Shown here: in pieces, positions 57,343 through 64,000 of the stretch
Position numbering within the stretch: the first letter of the stretch is position 1
How the letters are laid out: every line of letters begins with the position of its first letter
Source: Ampullaceana balthica
Taxonomy: Eukaryota; Mollusca; Gastropoda; Lymnaeidae
Assembly: GCA_944989445.1 (NCBI GenBank)
Contig: CALYLW010000321.1
Coordinates: forward strand, 1 to 64,000
DNA length: 64,000 nt
Direction of reading: 5' to 3'
Notes under the pieces: generated by a model
Told to the model about the DNA's origin: nothing
The model's input: only the letters and a program-made list of their open reading frames with translations
Database searches by the model: none
Translations under genes and position numbers: made by a program

Positions 57343-57877
57343 TCTATAATATATATATATAATTCTATTCGTGGTTGGACCCTGCGAGACAAGCTGCAAG
57401 TATGTTCAACAGATACTTATTTTAGAAAGCAGCGCACCAAATTACTGCACCAATGCATCAAAAGGTGTGCAAATTAAATATGCGCTGTAAAAAAAATTAT
57501 ATGACGCCATTGTTTTCGCTGATATTTTAATTTTGTAAAAATGGGAACAATGTAAAAAGTTATAAAATACTTTGTGTACATTTCAGAAAGTTTAATATTT
57601 CGTATTGATCAATCAAGGACTAGTTAGTTGGGATTTTGAAAAAGGTGGGCGCCGTAGGCGCCCTAAAAAGTGCATTTTTTCAAAATAAATAGATTTCAGC
57701 TGAAAACTTCCGTCATTTTTTACGGGTGATACGCCGCGGGTCTCTCCAGAGTTCCTTCTTCTCATTCACTCACAGTCGTTTGCCCAAACCCACCCAATTT
57801 TGACAACCGTGTCTTTCAGGAAGTCTTCACCCGTCACTAAATTATTAGCGGCGTATGCTACGCCGCGGGTCAGCTAG
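57343..57877 (+). mobile_element. Chimeric non-autonomous Helitron
   Basis: The 5' end TCTATAATATATATATATAA after a host A matches the 45938 element. The middle (57420-57735) is the GGCGCC family including its own 3' hairpin and 'gtgatacg'. The true 3' end is the perfect hairpin GCGGCGTA/TACGCCGC, 'gggtcag' and CTAG at 57874-57877, then T. Confidence 0.7.
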
Positions 57878-58290
57878 TTATAACTAAATGATTAAAGTTT
57901 ATGTCGTAGAAATATTATGGATGTTAATGTGTACTTTAAAACTTTACATTAAGTATTTGAAATGCACAAAATTAGTTATGGTAGTTTTCAAAAATTAGAC
58001 ATTAGTTTGCGTTTCAGATACCAAAGGTGAATAACAATTCATTTTAAGTTTTTAGGATGTTCGAAGGAATACAAAAAGAAAGAACACAATGTTTGTTTTT
58101 GTTAATGGATTATTTTGTATCTCATCACTCTATTGGAATGTAAAATTTAATATCTAATAACATTACTTTCCTATTACACAATGAAACCAGACCCAGAATT
58201 ATGTATACATTTTTTAAAGTAAAATATCCTTTAAAAATCATTATGATATGAATATTTCTTTCAACACATAACGGTAAAATTATTGTGGAC
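57878..58290. other. No gene recognised
   Basis: AT-rich spacer. Confidence 0.5.
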
Positions 58291-58299
58291 TTTCTGGCT

Positions 58300-59320
58300 C
58301 GATTCTGGCTTAGTTTCAGTCATACTTATCAAAGAGATCACATGTGGTATCAGTAGATGGCTGTATCTCTAATAGAGCTGACTTGGTTTATGGTGTGCCT
58401 CAGGGTCCGGTACTTTTCGTGCTGTATACAAGGCCACTACTGCTACTGCTCGAAAAGCATCCAGTTAAATGCCAATAATTTGCAGATGATACTCTCACAC
58501 TGATCCATCTCATATTTACTTCACTGTCAAATTGATGCAAGAGTGCATTGGTGAGGTAAAGTCTTGGATGACTTTCAGCAAGCTCAAACTGAATGATGAC
58601 AAGACAGAAGTACTCCTATTCTGCAACAATAAATCACGCAGTACTTTGTCTCTTCCGAATTCTATTCAGGTGGCTAGTTCTGATATACTGTTCAAAACAT
58701 CGACTATGAATCTTGGCTACATTATTTCTGACAATATGTCTACCAACAACTTCATCAATCACATCTGTCGCTCTTCCTACACTGCCATTCGTCATCAGCT
58801 CAATCTGTCATTACTTAACAGTTAGTGCAACAAAAACTCTAGTCTGTGCTCTTGTGCTAGCTCTTATACATAACTGCAATTCTCTTCTATCAGGTGCGCC
58901 AAAACAATGCATTGAAAAACTACAGAAAGTTCAAAATTCAGCTGCCAGATTAGTTCTAAAAGCAAAAAAACATGAGCTTGTTACCACTTTACTTACTTCA
59001 TTGGCTACCTTTACAAGCCTGAATTGATTACAAACTGGCCGTTCTCTCTCATAACTTCTTCTCTGACTCCTGCCCTTCCTATCTTACTGAGCTTCTGTCG
59101 GTCTACTCACAAATTCGTCAGCTATGCTCTTCTGCAGACACGTGCATTCTCTGTGTTTCTAAGACACGAACTAAAACATTTGGCGAAAGGTCATTCTCTT
59201 TCTTTGCAGCCAAACGATGGAATTATCTACCTTTACACATCCGGAGTATTTCATCTACCAAGTCCTTCAAGACTGCACTTAAAACTGCATCTTTTCAAAA
59301 TTTATATTCAAAATTAAAGA
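58300..59320 (+). pseudogene. Non-LTR retrotransposon (LINE) reverse transcriptase, 5'-truncated and degraded
   Basis: The frame reads LVYGVPQGPVLFVLYT (VPQG at 58395-58406), LEKHPVKCQ, stop, then FADDTLT with the catalytic FADD at 58479-58490. It continues QECIGEVKSWMTFSKLKLND, DKTEVLLF and LGYIISDNM, and after a frameshift QKVQNSAARLVLK and FAAKRWNYLPLHIRS. This is the second half of the RT and the C-terminal region of CR1/L2/Jockey-like LINEs. Several frameshifts and stops make it inactive. Its 3' tail is probably 60455-60540, separated by a Helitron insertion. Confidence 0.85.
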
Positions 59321-59408
59321 AACAACATTTCTTTTTAATGATTATCGTAGCTTATGTGTAACGTACTGTCATTTGTGTGGTTATTATTATAAAAATGTTT
59401 TTTGATTA

Positions 59409-60400
59409 CTAGGGGTTATAGGGCGCCCTACGGCGCCTACGGTGCCCACTTTGTTTTTGTCAAAACCCCAAGTAACTTATCCTTGTTTTATAAATACGAA
59501 ATATTTAACTTCCTGAAATGTACACAAAGTATTTTATATTTATAAATCCTCAAAGCCTATTTTTACATCGTTCCCTTTTCCAAAATTAAGATATAAGCTA
59601 AAACAATGACGTCATATAATTTTTTATTTACAGCGCGTCTTTAATTTGTAATTAATTTGCACAACTTTTAATGCACACCTTGTATTAAATATAAGATCAA
59701 ACAATGACATCATATAATATTTTTTACAGTGCTAATCACCACATGATTTTGTATTTGCTATAGACTGTTGTACATCGTTCCTCAGCGTTCCACATCTATC
59801 CCGTGCCCAGCCAATTTTCTGGACTATTATATTATTTACTACGTTGTGCTGCGGCGCCCACTTTTTTTTTGGTGCCTACAGCCCCCACCTTTTTCATAAA
59901 CCCAACTAAATGGTCCTTGTTTGATAAATACGAAATATTAAACTTTCTGAAATGTTCACAAAGTATTTTATAATAAGGGTTGTAGGGCGCCTACGGCGCC
60001 CACTTTGTTGTTTGTCAAAAGCCCAAGTAACTTATCCTTGCTTGATAAATACGAAATATTAAACTTCCTGGAATGTACACAAAATATTTAACAATTAACC
60101 ATCATCAAATCCTTTTTTTACATTGTTCCATTTTCAAAAATAAAAATATGAGCTAAAACAATGACGTCATATAATATTTTTTTACAGCGCGTCTTTAATT
60201 TGTAGTTAATGTGCACACCTTTTGATACACACTTTGTATTAAATATAAGATCAATCAATGACGTCATTTTATTTTTTTTAACAGTGTAAACACCACACGA
60301 TTTTTTAACTGCTTTAGACTGTTGTACATCGTTCCTCAGCGTTCCACATCCAATGAGTGAGTGAGTGAGTGAGTGACTTGGACTATTCTATTATATATAA
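59409..60400 (-). mobile_element. Two tandem Helitron units of the GGCGCC family (inverted) inside the LINE
   Basis: Read on the minus strand the element ends with the hairpin GGGCGCC/GGCGCC(C), 'tataacccc' and CTAG (complement of 59409-59412) followed by T. A second hairpin of the same type lies at about 59985-60005 and begins a near-repeat of the same body ('acaatgacgtcatataat', 'acagcgcgtctttaattt', 'gactgttgtacatcgttcc'). The outer right end is marked by a GAGT array and 'ggactattctattatat'. Confidence 0.65.
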
Positions 60401-60454
60401 ATATATGTATATATATATATATTTATTATTATTATTATTATTATTATATGTATG

Positions 60455-60541
60455 CTATTATCTCCATGTAAAGCGCTGTGCGCCCGGCTCCTTGCTGGGA
60501 TAAAGCGCTATAAAAATTATCAATTTATTATTATTATTATA
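60455..60541 (+). repeat. LINE 3' tail with ATT microsatellite
   Basis: 'tgtaaagcgctgtgcgcc', 'gggataaagcgctataaa' and a terminal (TTA)n are typical of the 3' ends of CR1/L2-type LINEs, which often end in a short microsatellite. Orientation fits the fragment at 58300-59320. Confidence 0.7.
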
Positions 60542-61390
60542 AAATATTTAGCACTTATGTCTATTTAACTCCAGTATTTTGATTTTCACTGATATGTGCT
60601 GATATGGATGCTAGTGATTCTAAAGTAAAGTCTAAATCTTGTGAAGACTTGCTTGATGGGTATCATATATACTAGGATTAAGCTCCGGCCAAAAACATTG
60701 GTCAAGGCATCATAATCTTTAAGAATCAATGAAATGACTGTTAACTTTCTACAATCCCTTTACAAAGCAATGTTACTCAATGGCTATTCCAACTTGCACA
60801 TTACACTATATACCTAGTCAAATTTCTACAACGCCTCTTATATCATACAGTCTAAGATGTAGAGTTTCTTCCTTTAAGACTGTAGAAAGGAAATAACAAA
60901 CATCTCATTAATTTAAAAGCATGATACATTCTGATGGGTAGTGTTGACACCTTTGGGGTGATGTTCAGGTAAACAAAATTTGGCAACCTTATTTGAAAAC
61001 TCTACAATGTTGTCTTTATTTATGAGGACTAGCAGATTTAAAAAATAAAAGCGGAACTTTGGGTCACTTCGATACTCTTTAAACTTTAAACCTATGTTAC
61101 TGGTACCCCACCCCATTTAGTTTACAATAGAAGATCAGGTAAAACCTTGAGTTAGGATTTGTTGGCGTGAAGGGCATACGCCGGTGAAAGTTGTGGTGAA
61201 TTCATAACTCAATGACCATTTTCTCAGCTAATAATTTATATTTGCATGTTATTGTGTTTAACTTTTGTGAAATTTTAAAAGTCAATTTCATTGACCTTTA
61301 TAGTTTAATTGCGACTAATAAATGTTGTAAGAGTTAAGATTCAATGAGCCTTAATTAAATTAGTAAGAACAATCAAGATAGCTGCTAATG
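60542..61390. other. No gene recognised
   Basis: AT-rich spacer. Confidence 0.5.
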
Positions 61391-61500
61391 TTAAAACTAG
61401 GGAACAGTCGGATAGGGTTTTTTACTATTTGCCGGATCCGGATAGTTTGGCCCTAATATTTGCCGAATCCGGATTCCGGATATCTCCACATTTAAGTGTA
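61391..61500. repeat. TCCGGAT-rich repeat
   Basis: Repeated 'ccggatccggat', 'ccgaatccggattccggat' motifs. A related 'gatatccggatcctatct' stands at 63959-63976, so this pair may be the two ends of an element enclosing 61400-63980. Confidence 0.45.
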
Positions 61501-61851
61501 ACAGCTAAGAGGGTGTACTTTACTACTTTATTTCTAGTATTTCATACTACTTATTAAAATATTCATTATCCAACAAATGGATAGTAGCTGCTACCTAAAA
61601 TGACGGTTTGTGACACTGGAAATGTCAACGATTAACATTTTACAATGAATTGAATGAACGAACTTTAACGAAATTCAACGAACTTTGTAGTGTGTGCCAA
61701 GCCACCAGTGATGTACCGAGTGTGTAGTGTGGTGTATAAGAAGTCGTGATCTAGAGAAATGATAAAAACTGTTCTTTTATTCAGACGATTCACGTTTAAC
61801 ATTTTCTTAGTTAACTTAGTTTGTTATCTTACATAGTAAAGTAATATCTAT

Positions 61852-63733
61852 CAGGGCTGGCTTTAGGCATAGGCAAACTAGGCGGCCGTCTAGGACCTCC
61901 GATTAGTGGGGGCCTCGCACAAGACTCTAGGAAAAAATATATACAGTCTGACCTAAGTTAAAATAAAAGGGACCCGAAAAACAAAATCGACTTACTTAGT
62001 TTTCGAGTTAGAGAAAATGACGTAATAGGAGCAGATTAATCAAGGACCATGTTGATATTGAGAAGGGGGGATGGGGACAGCCTTGCCGGCTAGAAGGCTT
62101 GACATGAAAGAGATACGGCGTCTGATGTTTTAAATGAAAGGAACCCATCTTGCTTTGATATATCGATAAAAGTCCGTGAAAATAGACACCTTCCCTTCCC
62201 TTTCCCACTTTACTACCTCCACAGTGGGATGGGGGAAGTAAGATTACTCTTTTTTTTTAAAGTCACCTTTTGCAGTCTATTTGTGAGTTTTTTAGTTTAT
62301 AATATCATAACAGCGCTTCAACACAGAAAGGTCATTAGCGCCATACAACGGTAATGATTCACTCGGTGTGGATGGAGTTTAACGTCATGCCCATGAAGAT
62401 TAATATTTATTGTTTGTTTTATTGATGTCAAATCTGTTTTAGGCGCGATAATGATGATTTAATTTGATTTCTAAAAGGTAAGATTTCTTTCTAAAACTAC
62501 AATTTTGTTAATAACTTCTAGCACTACGGTGAATGTCAAAAGAAAATTTATTATCGCCCATATCATCATTTTCCTCTTTATACATCTGTCCATTCTCGTC
62601 TGCCCCTCCATCAATAATAATAAGAGTCTGTCTGAGGTTGAACTCCTGACGTATTCAACGTCTTTAGAGTCACCCCAAGTCCCTCCTGTTCTGTCCATCT
62701 CCTGTTCTGTCCATCTCCTTCTTATACTTTCCTCTGATCTCATTACTGATATTAAACATCACGGGTCAATATTTTAGTAATATTTTAATAGTTATTGTGA
62801 CAGGGAGATTTGATCTGTCAAAATTTGACATATTCGTCGTTAACCTATCGTAGGTTACGACAATAACCGTGTCCATTTCCGACGTATATTAATAATTTAT
62901 GTTTGAAAATGTTTTTAATTGACTGCTGGATAATAATTAACTGTTTCAATGTTATAATTTGCGATTAACGAGTTCCAAAACAAGGAATGAAATGTTCGCC
63001 TTTTGATTTACGATTATTTATTTACATGTAAATTTTTCTACTAAAATTTGTCTAGTTCACCTTCCCTCGCCAATTTTTATTTACATACACAGAATTTTAT
63101 TATCTATCCAGTGAAGTGATTCAATTCTATAATAGAGTTTATTAAACTTTAAATTTTTCCAGACTACTGGAACACCCTTGTTGCTTCCCTCTGGTGAAAA
63201 TGTCGAAACGCAGGGAATTGCAAATATTTTCCAGCATTGTTCCAGATACTGTTTCGTCTTCTCTTGATGCTTTACGTTTTATTTATGATCATGGTTTGAA
63301 TACTGCTGTTCCAAATGTCACTATAGCCCTTCGTATAGCATTGACTATTCCAATTACTGTTGCATTGAGAAGTTTTTCCAAGTTGAAATTAATTTTTTAA
63401 AACTATTTGAGAACGACTATGACCCAAGAACGCCTGAACAGTCTGGCAATGATATCTATCGCACGAGATATCGTCCAGTCTCTGGATTATTCACAATTTG
63501 TTGTGGACTTTGCTGCCATCAAACACAAAAAGTTGATTTTTGTTGAAGGTTTATGACATCTGCACGTCTATGGTTGTATAAATTTCAGTTATTTGTTGAT
63601 TTAGATATACATACATGTAGTTTTTAATAAATAGTGTAATTTTATTCTTTCCGTATGTATTTTTTTTCCTATTAAATTTAGGGCCACCAAATTCACTTCG
63701 CCTAGGGCCTCCGCTTCCCTAAAGCCGGCCCTG
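61852..63733 (+). mobile_element. ZMYM1-like hAT element (dead)
   Basis: The left end CAGGGCTGGCTTTAGGC and the right end CCCTAAAGCCGGCCCTG are inverted. TATCTAT stands on both outer sides. Sub-terminal 'aggcaaactaggcggcc' and 'cacttcgcctagggcctcc' match the MITE at 1602-1776. A transposase C-terminus lies near the right end. The rest is non-coding or decayed. Confidence 0.8.
63194..63555 (+). pseudogene. hAT (ZMYM1-like) transposase C-terminal domain
   Basis: Reads SRFIYDHGL-like sequence, then AVPNVTIALRIALTIPITVA, a short deletion where SxxR is expected, LRSFSKLKLI, a stop (TAA from AAA), NYLRTTMTQERLNSLAMISI and ARDIVQSLDYSQFVVDFAAI. This is the ..LTIPVTVAS.ERSFSKLKLIKNYLRSTM.QERL.. hAT dimerisation motif. 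The stop and the lost residues show it is inactive. Confidence 0.85.
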
Positions 63734-64000
63734 TATCTATACTTGTAACGCTTAAACTTAATATTTTTTCTCATATTGAAATAGATTGTTTTACTATATT
63801 TTGCATGGATTTGCATGATTCATAATCGACGCTTGTTAATTTGTTTATTTTGTTATATATTAATAATTTAATGTTATTGTCTTTTACTTTTTTATATTTG
63901 TTTTTAAACTTATTAATGTTAATTTAATTGGATTTCAACTAATTCTTTACTACGTTTGATATCCGGATCCTATCTAAACAATCATTTTCAATACGAGAAA
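63734..64000. other. No gene recognised
   Basis: AT-rich sequence to the window end, with the TCCGGAT-type motif at 63959-63976. Confidence 0.5.

Noticed and set aside
62471..62777. Two opposed 90-codon frames inside the right-hand hAT
   Set aside because: Mutually antisense, no recognised transposase motif, and probably decayed transposon sequence.

Overview
This is a eukaryotic (animal) window: AT-rich, with GT-AG introns, TATA boxes, AATAAA signals, long microsatellites and a dense layer of transposon remains. A mollusc, probably a gastropod, is my best guess. It rests on the secreted EF-hand protein family, which looks like the proteins annotated in molluscs as shell-matrix or mantle EF-hand proteins, and on the type of mobile elements. 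It is an inference, not a search result.

The only convincing host genes are six paralogues of one small secreted EF-hand protein (about 130 aa, four coding exons, identical intron phases). Copies A (last exon only, cut by the window edge), B (5935-7222) and C (19582-20851) are on the plus strand. Copies D (29829-30325, exons 3-4 only), E (47472-49657) and F (55686-56908) are on the minus strand, so the two groups face each other. Each intact copy has a signal peptide, two canonical EF-hand loops and two degenerate ones. The plus and minus groups differ in exons 1, 2 and 4 and in proximal promoter motifs, yet exon 3 is almost identical in all copies. Copy B has a one-base deletion in its last exon.

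Almost everything else is mobile or repetitive DNA. 1-5.9 kb: a 10-bp minisatellite, a pogo/Tigger-type MITE, a hAT-type MITE, a tRNA-like element and a LINE fragment. 7.8-15.4 kb: a CAA-rich Helitron, then a hAT element holding a 4.5-kb tandem array of Helitrons. 15.8-16.8 kb: a MULE remnant. 21.7-26.3 kb: a Penelope-like GIY-YIG remnant next to a compound terminal-inverted-repeat element holding two hAT elements. 26.6-29.5 kb: repeats, an unidentified GC-rich block and another hAT. 33-40.5 kb: Helitron, Tigger and ZMYM1-like hAT remains with nested insertions and a 109-bp satellite. 41.9-43.1 kb: a giant CATA microsatellite. 45.6-46.9 kb: a MITE and a tRNA-like-bearing Helitron. 50.4-51.3 kb: a nested MITE. 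57.3-63.7 kb: a chimeric Helitron, a LINE split by Helitrons, and another ZMYM1-like hAT. Several nested insertions can be dated relative to each other because empty sites or exact 8-bp duplications survive. All counts and alignments were made by eye.
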